From contig NZ_JAATJB010000011.1 in NCBI RefSeq assembly GCF_011927635.1, forward strand, positions 104,838-168,837: a stretch of DNA of 64,000 nucleotides. The letters run 5' to 3'. The notes beneath the pieces were generated by a model, which worked only from the letters and a program-made list of their open reading frames with translations, was not told where the DNA came from and did not search any database. Source of the stretch: Sphingomonas trueperi (GTDB taxonomy: Bacteria > Pseudomonadota > Alphaproteobacteria > Sphingomonadales > Sphingomonadaceae). This document shows positions 24,049 to 32,896 of this stretch, one piece after another (position 1 is the stretch's first letter; each line of letters opens with the position of its first letter). The translations under genes and the position numbers were made by a program.

Positions 24049-24225
24049 TCAGGATGCGGCCGCACGATCCATCTGCGGAGCCCGCTTCAGCACTGCATCC
24101 ACGGCCTCGCGGAGGTGCGCGGCAGCCTTGTCCTCCTCCGCCGCTTCCAGCCACTCCAGCGCCTGCCGCATCAGCGCGAGCGCCATCGCTTTCTGGAGCG
24201 TCGGGTCCGTATCGAGATCGTCCAT
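24049..24225 (-). CDS. Small helical hypothetical protein (58 aa)
   Basis: Start ATG 24225 (MDDLDTDPTLQKAMALALMR) gives a compact two-helix protein with QALEWLEAAEEDKAAAHLRE and AVDAVLKRAPQ. This helical repeat style (leucine, acid, ..AAAHL..A.D) is familiar from short proteins on sphingomonad plasmids. The longer upstream extension is Arg/Gly-rich and unlikely. No clear ribosome site was found, so confidence is moderate. Confidence 0.5.
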   Translation of the reverse strand: MDDLDTDPTLQKAMALALMRQALEWLEAAEEDKAAAHLREAVDAVLKRAPQMDRAAAS

Positions 24226-24672
24226 TTCGATTGCCCGGGCGCACCTGATCCCAGCGGTCGCGTCGGAGCGCCCCGTCCAACGAACTCCCGCGCGCTGGGC
24301 GCGGGAGCCGGGGCTGGTAACACGTCGAGACATGCGCCTACGCTTTTAGTGCCGGGGCACCTGGACATATGCGCAGGCACCCCGGCGTGAGACCACACCG
24401 AGTTGCCGTTCTCGACGGGATTACCAGTCCCGGCGCTGCCGCTCTGCAGCGCCCCTGCGGACTAACATAGGCATATCGGCGAACCAACCCGCGACTGCTC
24501 GCCGGCTGTTTGCGCCCCCCGGTCAATGATGGTTGGGCGCGCCCGCGCGGCGGCCCCAAGATCGATCAGATCTCGCGGTCCCGCCGCACGTGGCCGGACC
24601 ATTCCCGCGTGTCAAATCGACCGCCGCGGTCGAGGGTGCTCACGCCGGCCGTCGCGCCCAGATCAGAGGATG

Positions 24673-24811
24673 AAATCTCTCACAGACTTCCCAGTGTGTC
24701 GTTGAGGGAGACCCCGCGTCAAGAATGAGCGGTGCCCCCAATTTTGCCGCGGCCTGCGCTCCGCTTCGCTCCACTCCGACCACGACAAAATCGGCACCCC
24801 CGCTCCCCGCT
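24673..24811 (+). repeat. Homologous cis-element, copy B
   Basis: The element matches copy A in order and spacing: AAATCTCTC..GACTTCCCAG (24673-24694), GTCAAGAATGAGCGGT followed by GCCCCCAATTTT (24718-24745), and GACAAAATCGGC followed by ACCCCCGCTCCCCGCT (24784-24811). Some changes look compensatory: GGTGCC with GGCACC here, GGTTCC with GGCTCC in copy A. It ends 89 bp before the gene at 24901. Confidence 0.8.
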
Positions 24812-24862
24812 TCGCGGCTCCGGCTTCGCCTCCGTTCCTGACACGGCGTCTCCCTCAACGAC
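24698..24862. repeat. 165-bp element with 15-bp perfect inverted-repeat ends
   Basis: GTCGTTGAGGGAGAC (24698-24712) and its exact reverse complement GTCTCCCTCAACGAC (24848-24862) bracket copy B. The pairing continues imperfectly inward (CCCGCGTC against GACACGGC). This could form a long stem or be a small mobile unit (MITE-like); copy A has no equivalent ends. Confidence 0.75.
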
Positions 24863-24900
24863 GGCCATTCCCCTGTCATTCAAGACGACAGGAGGCTCCA

Positions 24901-25125
24901 ATGCAGATCAACCCGACCAGCGCCCACAACGATACCGCCGCCTACCTCGCCGCCCTCGGATACGCCGAGCGCCGCGCACTCCACAGCTTCTTCGACCAGC
25001 ACGTCATCGAGGACGAAGCGCGGGGCTACATCGCCATCGATGAAGGCGACTATGGCGCGCTGCCGATGGCGCTCATCGACCGGGTGGTGCACACGGTCCC
25101 CGGCGGCATGTCCGACGAGTTCTGA
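24901..25125 (+). CDS. Small hypothetical protein (74 aa)
   Basis: ACAGGAGG lies 6 bases before ATG 24901. The protein is acidic and helical (TAAYLAALGYAERRALHSFF, then IEDEARGYIAIDEGDYG). No domain was recognised. It sits between cis-element copy B and a strong terminator, forming a self-contained unit like that of the DUF2493 gene. Confidence 0.7.
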   Translation: MQINPTSAHNDTAAYLAALGYAERRALHSFFDQHVIEDEARGYIAIDEGDYGALPMALIDRVVHTVPGGMSDEF

Positions 25126-25132
25126 AACGACA

Positions 25133-25163
25133 GGGAGGGGCGGAAACGCCTCTCCCTTTTTTT
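25133..25163 (+). terminator. Rho-independent terminator
   Basis: GGGAGGGGCG (25133-25142) pairs with CGCCTCTCCC (25147-25156) around a GAAA loop, and seven Ts follow (25157-25163). It closes the transcription unit of the 74-aa gene. Confidence 0.92.
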
Positions 25164-25171
25164 GCTGCCGG

Positions 25172-25214
25172 GGCATACGGGCATGAGGGGCATCGAGCCC
25201 CCCATGCCCGTGCC
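25172..25214. repeat. Hairpin with GGGGC-ATCGA-GCCCC core (copy 2)
   Basis: Arms GGCA, CGGGCATG and GGGGC pair with GCCCC, CATGCCCG and TGCC around ATCGA. The core and loop are identical to those at 23263-23279, and both copies follow a terminator plus TTTTGCTGC. This suggests a duplicated terminator module. Confidence 0.75.
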
Positions 25215-25239
25215 GCGACTGCGTCGCGGCGGGTCCGGC

Positions 25240-25458
25240 TCAGGCCGCGAGCCGCCGCTCCACTTCCTCGATTCCGAGCGCCTTGATGCGTTTGGTCAGC
25301 GCCTCCAGGCGAGGGGCGGGCAGCCTGAGCAACCCCGCCTTCTCGATCGTCCTGATCGCCTCCTCGCGCTCGCGTTTCGCGAGCTGCTCGCGGCGCTCCG
25401 CCAACCTGCGCTCCTCTTCCTCGAGCGCCTGTCGTTCCTGTTCCAAAGTCCGTGCCAT
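25240..25458 (-). CDS. Small coiled-coil protein, TraC/TraD-like transfer accessory
   Basis: From ATG 25458 the product is 72 aa: a charged coiled coil (ARTLEQERQALEEEERRLAE..) and then KAGLLRLPAPRLEALTKRI and IEEVERRLAA. The KAGL..L pattern and position, oppositely oriented across a gap from the RHH-coupling-protein-relaxase genes, recall the small TraC/TraD proteins of rhizobial plasmids. They help processing at oriT. A start six codons earlier (25476) is possible. The assignment is by analogy. Confidence 0.62.
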   Translation of the reverse strand: MARTLEQERQALEEEERRLAERREQLAKREREEAIRTIEKAGLLRLPAPRLEALTKRIKALGIEEVERRLAA

Positions 25459-25476
25459 AAGGGCCTCGCTGTTCAA

Positions 25477-26118
25477 AGCTGATCGGGCCGTGAACGCGGC
25501 CTATTGTTGAAGCGCCTTGATCGCGCATTCAAGGGGCTTGGCATGTTTCGGGCGGCTCGGCGGCACCTTCCGGCGCCGCCGCACGGGCTCTACTCGCGTG
25601 TCGAACACACGCTCACGAAGCCGGCACGCGCCGTCTTCGCCCATTCGGGTGACGATCCCTGCCGATCGGGTTCGGCCTTCGCATCCGAGGCGCGGATGTT
25701 TCGGACAGCTGGCGACGCATGCCGCAGGTCCCCCCTTTCGCGCCAGCCGTTCCCGGCGGCGCCGGTACCGCGCGACGCGCGGCTCCATTCCCGGCCGGAG
25801 CCGGGACCCACCCCTGAACGACGATGACCAGGACCGCCCGCGACCTGGAGCAATCCTGATGGATTCTAGCACACCCTACGCACCTGGCGGTGCAGGTTTT
25901 CCGGGGTATATCAGTGGCTTACGGGCAATCTGGTAAGTGCCACGCCGTGGGACAGCTCGGCGCTTACGTCCGATTTCAGCGATTCCAATGACTTATGCGT
26001 CCCACTCGGTCACACGCGGTCCGTGCGACGGCAATACCCTTTGCGCCGAGTGCGGCGATCGACTATAAGGCTCGTCGCCTCTTTCGATCCCCACCAGCCT
26101 CTCTGCTAGGAGGCTGGT
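25477..26118. other. Intergenic region, candidate oriT
   Basis: About 640 bp between the divergent small tra-like gene and the RHH-traD-relaxase operon, the usual oriT location for MOBF elements. From about 25850 the base composition becomes more AT-rich. It contains the inverted repeat GCACC-TGGC-GGTGC (25880-25893), followed by TTTTCCGGGGTATATCAGTG. Open frames in the first half are Arg-rich and not convincing. The nic site cannot be identified from the sequence alone. Confidence 0.5.
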
Positions 26119-26406
26119 TTGTCCACTACCAGGCACTGCACGGTTCGGCTGAACCGCCAGCAGCACGATCGCATCCTCGCGCTCGCTACCGAGCAGAATT
26201 GCAATCCGTCGGAGGTGATCCGGGCGGCCGTGGATGCCTATCTCGGCACCGCCACGCTCCTCACGTCAAGCCATCGTCGGCTCGCGCGAATCAGCGAGTT
26301 CATGCAGCTCGCGCTCGACGTCATCATCAGCGAGCAATATCCCGAGTTCCGCGACCGGATCATCGCCAACGCCGACAAGCGCCTGGAGCAATACCATGGC
26401 GCGTAA
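26119..26406 (+). CDS. Ribbon-helix-helix relaxosome protein (TrwA/TraY-like)
   Basis: A 95-aa protein starting at TTG 26119, with AGGAGG 4-5 bases before it. The N-terminus is an RHH fold: RHCTVRLNRQQHDRILALAT (beta strand and helix), then NPSEVIRAAVDAYLG. The C-terminal half is helical. RHH proteins at this place bind oriT and help the relaxase and coupling protein assemble. The gene overlaps traD (ATG 26396 lies inside its last codons). Confidence 0.83.
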   Translation: MSTTRHCTVRLNRQQHDRILALATEQNCNPSEVIRAAVDAYLGTATLLTSSHRRLARISEFMQLALDVIISEQYPEFRDRIIANADKRLEQYHGA

Positions 26407-28702
26407 CGACATCCGCACCGACGGCCGGCCGATCCCGCTGACCCACCATTCCGCACGCGGAAAAGTCCAACGCAATTCTGGAAATTTCACGCGCGGCAGC
26501 CAGCTCCTGACCCACGAGCTGTTGATGTGGTTCGCCGGCGCAAAACTCCCCTTCGTCGTCTGGTTCTTCGTGTTTCTCGCGGCCTGGTTCGTGATCATGT
26601 CGCTCAAACTGGACGAGCACGGCTTCCAACTCGTCTGCATGAAGCTCTACGCCATGCTCTGGGACTGGGTCGGGTTCGACCCGACGAAGCGCGTCAACGT
26701 CAGGCTTCCGAGCGGGGAACTCCACCGCACGATCATGGCCGTGGTGCCGTTGATGCCCGAGGTCCAGCGGGCCTGGAGCATCGCCGTGCGCGGCCTTCTC
26801 GGCGCGCTGCTTTTCTCGGTGTTCCTCACCATTCCCCTGTCGATCTGGTTCGTCGATCTCTCGCGTCGCCGTGGCAAGACGATCCTTCAGGAGCGGCACG
26901 AGCGCGGCGCTATGCTTGTCGATCGCGAGGTCCTCGTTGCCGAGGTCTCGCAGCATAACGCGGCCGCCTTCGAGACGGACGTGCGCAAATGCTTCCCGGG
27001 CCTGTCGCCCAAGCAGGTGCTCGCGCTTCCCTTCACGGCGCGCAAGCGCGCCGGAATCCACCATCCCTACACGCTCGCCGGCATCCCCTTTCCGCACCGG
27101 ATGGAGCAGTCGCACACCATGCTGATCGGTACGACCGGCTCGGGCAAGACCACCGAGCTCCGGAGCCTCGTCCGGCAGATGCGCGAGCGTCAGGACAGCG
27201 CCGTGATCTTCGACCTGACCGGTGCCTATGTGGAGGCCTTCTACGACCCGGCGCGCGACACGATCCTCAATCCGATGGACCGCCGCTGCCCTGCATGGTC
27301 GATCTTTTCGGACTGCCGCACGCACAGCGAGTTCACCGCCGCCGCCGCCGCCCTCATCCCCGCCGATGGCGGCTCGTCCGAGCCGTTCTGGGCGCTCGCA
27401 GCGCGGACCCTGTTCATCGAGATGTGCATCCGCCTGGTCGAGCGGGGCCAGACGACCAACCTGGCGCTTTCCGAGAACCTGATGACCGCGGATCTGAAGC
27501 GGGTCCATCGCTTCCTCCAGAACACGATCGCCGACCCGCTGACCGCGCCCGAAGCGGCGCGCATGGCGGAGTCGATCCGCGCCGTCTTCAACACGAATGC
27601 GCAGGTCCTGCGCTTCCTTCCCGACACTGGCGAGCCCTTCTCGATCCGGGACTGGATCACCGGCGAGAAGCAGCCCGGGTCGATCCTCTTCATCACCTCC
27701 AACTACGTCGATCTCCCGATGAACCGGGCGCTGCTGACGCTCTGGATGGACCTCGCCATCAACCGCCTCATGACAATGCCGCGCACGCGCGAGTTGCGGA
27801 CCTGGTTCATGTTCGACGAGCTCGGCGCACTGCACAAGCTGCCGGCAATCGAGAACGGCCTCCAGACCGCGCGCGCGTTCGGCGGCGCCATGATCCTCGG
27901 CATCCACAGCTTCGAGAAACTGATCGAGGTTTATGGCGAGCAAGGCGCCCGCAACCTCGCCTCGCTTGCACGTTCCAAGCTGATCCTTGCGACGGCCGAT
28001 CTCGACACCGCCGAGCAGTGCGCGCGCTACATCGGCAATCGCGAGGTGCGGCAGATGGATGAAGCCTATAGCTATGGCTACAACAACACCCGCGACGCCT
28101 CGACACTGACTCCCAGGAAGCAGGTCGAGCCGCTCGTGATTGCGGATGACATCACGAACCTGCCGTCGATGCACGGCTTCGTGAAGTTCCCCGACGGCTT
28201 CCCCGCCGCGCGCACCCAACTCCTCTGGAAGGACTATCCCCAGGTCGCCGAGGGCTTCCTGCCGCGACCCGACCTTCAGCCGGTCCGGTCAAGGCGCGGA
28301 GAGGAGGTGTTCGACGATGGCGGGGAGGGCGACGCGGGCGGGCGGGATGGCGCCGGCCAGGTCGTGGAAGAGGCCGTCGAGCCGGTCAACATCGCCAAGG
28401 ATTTGGCCGCGCGGATCCTTTCCGCGGAGGCCACGGAGGAGCACAACCAAGCAAGCCGCCCGCCAGCCGAGCGCACCGAGAATCGCGGCGAGGAGCAAGC
28501 TCCGCGCGCGCACGCCGTCGATCGGGCACAGGCGGTCCGCAACTCGCCCGATCAGGCGCAGGCGCCAACGGAGGCCCGTGACGATCGCCGCGAGAGTCGC
28601 GCGGCCCGAACAGCCCCCATGCCCGAGGATCAGACGCTCGCCGAATTGCGGCAGGACTTCTCCGCGAGCCGGGATCATGACGGCGCAGACATGGGGATCT
28701 GA
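26396..28702 (+). CDS. traD: Type IV coupling protein TraD/TrwB
   Basis: A 768-aa VirD4/TrwB-type ATPase. Two membrane segments lie near residues 49-70 and 133-152. Walker A is GTTGSGKT (245-252), and Walker B lies in WFMFDELGAL (about 475-484). The C-terminal 130 residues are charged and probably disordered. It links the relaxosome to the mating-pore secretion system and pumps DNA. ATG 26396 overlaps the RHH gene. The mating-pair formation genes are not in the window. Confidence 0.94.
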   Translation: MARNDIRTDGRPIPLTHHSARGKVQRNSGNFTRGSQLLTHELLMWFAGAKLPFVVWFFVFLAAWFVIMSLKLDEHGFQLVCMKLYAMLWDWVGFDPTKRVNVRLPSGELHRTIMAVVPLMPEVQRAWSIAVRGLLGALLFSVFLTIPLSIWFVDLSRRRGKTILQERHERGAMLVDREVLVAEVSQHNAAAFETDVRKCFPGLSPKQVLALPFTARKRAGIHHPYTLAGIPFPHRMEQSHTMLIGTTGSGKTTELRSLVRQMRERQDSAVIFDLTGAYVEAFYDPARDTILNPMDRRCPAWSIFSDCRTHSEFTAAAAALIPADGGSSEPFWALAARTLFIEMCIRLVERGQTTNLALSENLMTADLKRVHRFLQNTIADPLTAPEAARMAESIRAVFNTNAQVLRFLPDTGEPFSIRDWITGEKQPGSILFITSNYVDLPMNRALLTLWMDLAINRLMTMPRTRELRTWFMFDELGALHKLPAIENGLQTARAFGGAMILGIHSFEKLIEVYGEQGARNLASLARSKLILATADLDTAEQCARYIGNREVRQMDEAYSYGYNNTRDASTLTPRKQVEPLVIADDITNLPSMHGFVKFPDGFPAARTQLLWKDYPQVAEGFLPRPDLQPVRSRRGEEVFDDGGEGDAGGRDGAGQVVEEAVEPVNIAKDLAARILSAEATEEHNQASRPPAERTENRGEEQAPRAHAVDRAQAVRNSPDQAQAPTEARDDRRESRAARTAPMPEDQTLAELRQDFSASRDHDGADMGI

Positions 28703-28705
28703 CCC

Positions 28706-31700
28706 ATGCTCTCGGTCGCATCGGTCCGATCCGCGTCCGGCGCCGCGGGCTACTTCGCGAAGGACGACTATTACACGGTCGAAGGCTCGTCGGAGATCAG
28801 CGCCTGGGGCGGGGAAGGTTCCGCCGCGCTCGGCCTTTCGGGCGAGGTGTCGAAGGAGGCATTCGAACGCGTTCTCAACGGCATCTTGCCGGGCGGCGAG
28901 GCCGTCGCCCAGGTCGAGAACCGGCGGGCCGGAGTCGATCTCACCTTTTCGGCCCCGAAATCCGTTTCGGTGCTCGCCTATGTCGCCGGCGACAAGCGCA
29001 TCCTCGGTCCCGACGGCGCCAACATGAAAGCCGTGACCCGCGCAATGGCCTGGGTCGAGAGCAACCTCGCCGAGGGGCGCAAGGACATCGAAGGCCGCAA
29101 GGTTCCGATGCGGAGCGGGAACCTCGTCTACGCGCTCTTCCAACACGACACGAGCCGCGCCCTCGACCCGCAGGCCCATGTCCACGCCGTCATCGCCAAC
29201 CTGACCAAAATGCCCGACGGCAAGTGGCAGGCGCTCCACGCAGACAAGATCTGGTCGAACAACTCCGTGATCGGCTCAATCTACCATGCCTTCCTGCGCG
29301 AGGAGCTCGAGAAGCTCGGCTACCAGGTGGAGCTCAAGGGCAAGCACGGCACGTTCGAGATCGCCGGCGTGCCCAAGCCGGTGCTGGACGCGTTCAGCCA
29401 GCGCCGCGAGGCGATCCTCGAAAAGGCGGCCGAGCTCGGCATCTCCTCGCCAAAGGGGCGGGACGGCGTCACCACCAACACGCGCGATTCCAAGCTCAAC
29501 GTCGAGGATCGCGAGGCGCTGCGGCAGGCATGGATCGACAAGGCGGCAGCGCTCGGTTTCGACGGCAAGTCGCTCCTCGACGCAGCCCTCGCCCGGGCGG
29601 CGCAACGCGATCCCGGCAGCGCGCTCGAACGCGGCTACCGTGCCGTATCGGAAGCGGTGTCGACGGCATGGGACAAGCTCGGGTCGGCCCTGCGCGCGCA
29701 CGATCCTTTCGTCGATCGCGGCCTTGCGCGAGTGACCACCTCGCCGGCCGAAGCACGCGCGCAACTGGCGGTCGCCTCCGCCGTCCGGATGCTGTCCGAA
29801 CGCGAAGCCGCCTTCAGCGTCCACCAGCTTGGCAAGACCGCGCTCGACCTCGGGCTGAAGGGAGTGACGGTCGACCATGTCGAGCGGCGGATCGAGCAGC
29901 TTGTCGGGCGTGGCCAGCTCATCGCGGGCGAGACGCGGATCGGCGACACGCGCCCGCGGATGGTCACGACCCGGGAAGCCCTCCTGACCGAGGAACGGAT
30001 CCTCGGGGCAGTCGAGGAGGGCAGGGGGCTCGCCTCGGCCATCCTCGCCGCGCACGACGCTCCAGGGCGGCTCCAGGCGGTCGCAGACAGGGAGCTCAAC
30101 GCCGGCCAGCTCGGCGCGGCCGCGCTGATCCTTTCCTCTGAGGACAGGACCGTCGCGATCCAGGGCATCGCCGGCGCCGGCAAGTCGACCATGCTGCAGG
30201 CGGTCGCGCGTGTCGCGGAAGCCGAGGGCCGCGCCGTCGTGGGCCTGGCCTTCCAGAACAAGATGGTCGCCGATCTCGCGGAAGGGGCAGGGATCAGATC
30301 CCAGACGATCGCCTCGTTCATCCTCGCCAACGAGCGCCACGTTCAGGCCGGGGGACCCGCATACGACGAAGCCCGCGCCGCGCTCGCCGGCTCGATGCTC
30401 ATCGTCGACGAAACCTCGATGGTCTCGTCCGACGACATGCTGAAGCTCCACCAGATCGCCGCCGCGCTCGGCGTCGACAAGCTCGTCCTCGTGGGCGACC
30501 GCCAGCAGCTCTCTTCAATCGACGCCGGAAAGTCGTTCGCGCTCATCCAGGCGGGTGGAGGCACGATGGCGCGAATGGACGAGAATATCCGGCAGCGCAC
30601 GGATCAGCTCCGCACCGTCGCGGCGCTCGCGAACCTCGGCGAAGCGTCCAAAGCGATGAAGGTGCTGGGCGAAAGCGTCGTCGAGCATCAGAGTCCGGCG
30701 CTCCATGCGGCCGAGATGTGGCTCGGCCTTTCCGCCGCCGATCGCGACGCGACGGCCGTGTTCGCGTCGGGGCGCGCGGCGCGAGCAGTCATCAACCAGC
30801 GCATCCAGGACGGCCTCGCCACCGAAGGCAGCGTGCGAGGGGAGGGCATCCACCTCACGGTGTACGAGCGCGTCAACACCACGCGCGAGGAGCTGCGCTA
30901 TGCGGCCACCTATCAGGCCGGGCAGACACTCGAGGTCGGCCGCGGCGGCGGCCAGGACGTCGGCCTGGCCGCTGGCCGCTATGACGTCGCCAAGGTCCAT
31001 CCGAACGGCAAGGTCGACCTGAAGCTCGGCAACCGGTCCATACGCTTTGATCCGCAGAAGCTGTCGCCGACCGAAAAGCGCGACCGGCTGCAGCTCAGCG
31101 AGAAAAAGGATCTCCACCTGCGTGAGGGCGACCGCATTCGCTGGACCGCCAACGACAAGGAACGCGGGCTCCACAACTCGGCGTTGGCGCGGGTGCTCGC
31201 GGTCGACGCCGGCGGCGTGACCGTCGAGACCACCGGCAAAGAGCGGCTGACGCTCGATCTCGGCGACCCGATGCTGTCGCGGCTCGACCTTGCCTACTCA
31301 CTTAACATGCACATGGCGCAGGGCATCACGACCGACAAGGCGATCACCGTCATGTCGAGCCAGGAGCGCAATCTCTCCAACCAGCGTCTGTTCAATGTCG
31401 GGGTCACGCGCGTGCGGGATGAGCTCACGATGGTGGTCGACGACAAGGAGAAGCTCGAGCGCCAGCTCGACAACAATCCTGGCAACAAGACGTCGGCACT
31501 CGAAACCCTCGGTCGGCTCGACGTCGATCAGGGACGCACACGCGGCAAGAGCAGCGGTCCCCGCGAGAAGCTTCATGTCGGCCCGGTCGACCTGGCCGAC
31601 CTGCCGCCGTTGCCGGGTGAGCTGCCGTCCGCAGCCGACACGCAAGGCGCCGCCGCCGCTGCCGGCCATTCCAAGTCACCGCCCGACCTCAAGCCGGACC

Positions 31701-31753
31701 TTGGCGACGCCCTGCCGCCGCTGCCGGAACGTAGCCTGGGGCTCGACCTGTGA
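28706..31753 (+). CDS. traI: MOBF conjugative relaxase-helicase (TrwC/TraI family)
   Basis: A 1015-aa two-domain protein. The N-terminal relaxase has candidate nicking tyrosines Y16, Y22 and Y23, and the three-His metal site H147, H158 and H160 (DPQAHVHAVIANLT). From about 487 an RecD2-like helicase follows, with Walker A GIAGAGKST and Walker B IVDETSMV. Later motifs are VGDRQQLSSIDAG, LNMHMAQGIT and a C-terminal VGVTRVRDELTM. It nicks oriT, stays attached to the 5' end and unwinds the strand for transfer. It is shorter than F TraI, like TrwC. It starts 4 bp after traD. Confidence 0.95.
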   Translation: MLSVASVRSASGAAGYFAKDDYYTVEGSSEISAWGGEGSAALGLSGEVSKEAFERVLNGILPGGEAVAQVENRRAGVDLTFSAPKSVSVLAYVAGDKRILGPDGANMKAVTRAMAWVESNLAEGRKDIEGRKVPMRSGNLVYALFQHDTSRALDPQAHVHAVIANLTKMPDGKWQALHADKIWSNNSVIGSIYHAFLREELEKLGYQVELKGKHGTFEIAGVPKPVLDAFSQRREAILEKAAELGISSPKGRDGVTTNTRDSKLNVEDREALRQAWIDKAAALGFDGKSLLDAALARAAQRDPGSALERGYRAVSEAVSTAWDKLGSALRAHDPFVDRGLARVTTSPAEARAQLAVASAVRMLSEREAAFSVHQLGKTALDLGLKGVTVDHVERRIEQLVGRGQLIAGETRIGDTRPRMVTTREALLTEERILGAVEEGRGLASAILAAHDAPGRLQAVADRELNAGQLGAAALILSSEDRTVAIQGIAGAGKSTMLQAVARVAEAEGRAVVGLAFQNKMVADLAEGAGIRSQTIASFILANERHVQAGGPAYDEARAALAGSMLIVDETSMVSSDDMLKLHQIAAALGVDKLVLVGDRQQLSSIDAGKSFALIQAGGGTMARMDENIRQRTDQLRTVAALANLGEASKAMKVLGESVVEHQSPALHAAEMWLGLSAADRDATAVFASGRAARAVINQRIQDGLATEGSVRGEGIHLTVYERVNTTREELRYAATYQAGQTLEVGRGGGQDVGLAAGRYDVAKVHPNGKVDLKLGNRSIRFDPQKLSPTEKRDRLQLSEKKDLHLREGDRIRWTANDKERGLHNSALARVLAVDAGGVTVETTGKERLTLDLGDPMLSRLDLAYSLNMHMAQGITTDKAITVMSSQERNLSNQRLFNVGVTRVRDELTMVVDDKEKLERQLDNNPGNKTSALETLGRLDVDQGRTRGKSSGPREKLHVGPVDLADLPPLPGELPSAADTQGAAAAAGHSKSPPDLKPDLGDALPPLPERSLGLDL

Positions 31754-31796
31754 AGACCGGCCGGCCGGACGCCGGAGCTTGATGATGGAGACGACG

Positions 31797-32000
31797 ATGA
31801 GTGGATGGGATTTCGACGAGGTGGGCAAGTTCGGCAGCGCCAAGGCGGCCGAGGATTTTGCCAAGCGAAACGATGTCGATCCGCGGGACATCCGGACGCG
31901 CGACACCCGGGACGGTGTCGAACTGGAGATCCGGCGCTCAAGCCTCGACCGGCGCGGGCTCAAGGACAGCGGTGAGGGCCGCCGCGACGGCTGGAGCTGA
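31797..32000 (+). CDS. Small hypothetical protein after the relaxase (67 aa)
   Basis: ATG 31797 has GGAG six bases before it; in-frame ATGs at 31782 and 31785 are less well placed. The product (MSGWDFDEVGKFGSAKAAED, then DPRDIRTRDTRDGVELEIRR) is charged and compact. It is a short conserved companion of MOBF genes in sphingomonad elements as far as I recall, without known function. Confidence 0.65.
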   Translation: MSGWDFDEVGKFGSAKAAEDFAKRNDVDPRDIRTRDTRDGVELEIRRSSLDRRGLKDSGEGRRDGWS

Positions 32001-32057
32001 CTTTCAAAGCCGGCGCGGCTGCGCCGGGACATCGCCCACAATGAGGAAGCCTGACAT

Positions 32058-32621
32058 ATGCCCAGCCTCATCGGATCGTCCCTTGCGATGATCATATTCC
32101 TCGGCTGCGCGTTCGCGCTGCTGATATTGCTCAACAACAGCTCGTCCCGTCCCGGCGGTCCGCCCGAGCCGGTCCCAGCGCAAGCGCAAGCGGAACCGGT
32201 CGCGCGGCAGTTCCTAACCGAAAGGGAGGAGGCCATGCTGGCCGCGATCGAGCAGATCCTCCCCGGCCATCGCATCCACGCCCAAGTATCCATGGGAGCG
32301 CTCCTGCGGGCACCCCGCCGCGATGGACGCAAGGCCAGCGCGGCGGATCGCAACAGCTTCTCGCAAAAAATTGTCGACTTCGTCGTGCAGGATCGCTCGA
32401 GCGGATCCGTCGTCGCCCTGATCGAGGTCGACGATTCCTCTCACGTCGCGCGTCGCGACCAGGACCGCGATGCGATGACGCAGCGCGCGGGCTACACGAC
32501 GATCCGCATTCCCGCCCGGGCCAAGCCGGCCCTTCCAGATGTCCGGCTCGCGCTCGCGCCCCTCCTCCAGTCGAGAACGAGCATCTCGGCGGCTGAAGAC
32601 CGGCAGGCGGGCGATGCTTGA
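32058..32621 (+). CDS. Membrane-anchored DUF2726 protein (nuclease-like fold)
   Basis: A 187-aa protein. Residues ~6-27 form a transmembrane helix (GSSLAMIIFLGCAFALLIL). The rest fits DUF2726: LTEREEAMLAAIEQILPGHR, then VSMGALLRA, then IVDFVVQDRSSGSVVALIEV and DDSSHVARRDQDRDAMTQRA. DUF2726 is a restriction-endonuclease-like fold with D..ExD-type residues (here DFVV and IEVDD). It occurs near transfer genes; its substrate is not known. Confidence 0.82.
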   Translation: MPSLIGSSLAMIIFLGCAFALLILLNNSSSRPGGPPEPVPAQAQAEPVARQFLTEREEAMLAAIEQILPGHRIHAQVSMGALLRAPRRDGRKASAADRNSFSQKIVDFVVQDRSSGSVVALIEVDDSSHVARRDQDRDAMTQRAGYTTIRIPARAKPALPDVRLALAPLLQSRTSISAAEDRQAGDA

Positions 32622-32896
32622 TCAGCGGCCGGCGCCGGCGAAGCTCCCCGCTCGGCGCACTAGCTTTCGCGAGCCTACCGCGACCACTGAGCTTCCGCGC
32701 CCACGGCCACGCGCTATGCCATCGGAGCGACACTTGAAGGCGATGGGTGGGCCCGGCCCCGCGATCCTGTTGCTTCGGCACCCTGGCATCCACTGGAGCC
32801 GGACGGCAGCCTTTTGCATGCGCCTCGCGCCCCTGCCGATCGCGAAGCGCGCCGGCTCCGGCTGTGTCCCCCGAACCTCGCCACCAGAGGGTTGCC

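Larger units (their letters stand above)
24226..24900. other. Intergenic region with repeat element copy B
   Basis: About 675 bp without a credible gene. Short open frames here are Arg/Pro/Ala-rich, lack ribosome sites and look like GC-driven artefacts. It holds cis-element copy B and a 15-bp perfect inverted repeat that brackets it (24698-24862). Confidence 0.6.

Noticed and set aside
24338..24559. 73-codon minus frame in the gap before copy B
   Set aside because: No ribosome site and low-complexity composition; not reported as a gene.
25504..25827. 107-codon plus frame in the oriT-candidate gap
   Set aside because: Arg/Pro/Ser-rich, no ribosome site and no similarity to known small tra proteins.
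26360..28219. Minus-strand open frame of about 620 codons opposite traD
   Set aside because: traD has intact Walker motifs and membrane segments; the antisense frame shows only codon mirror bias.
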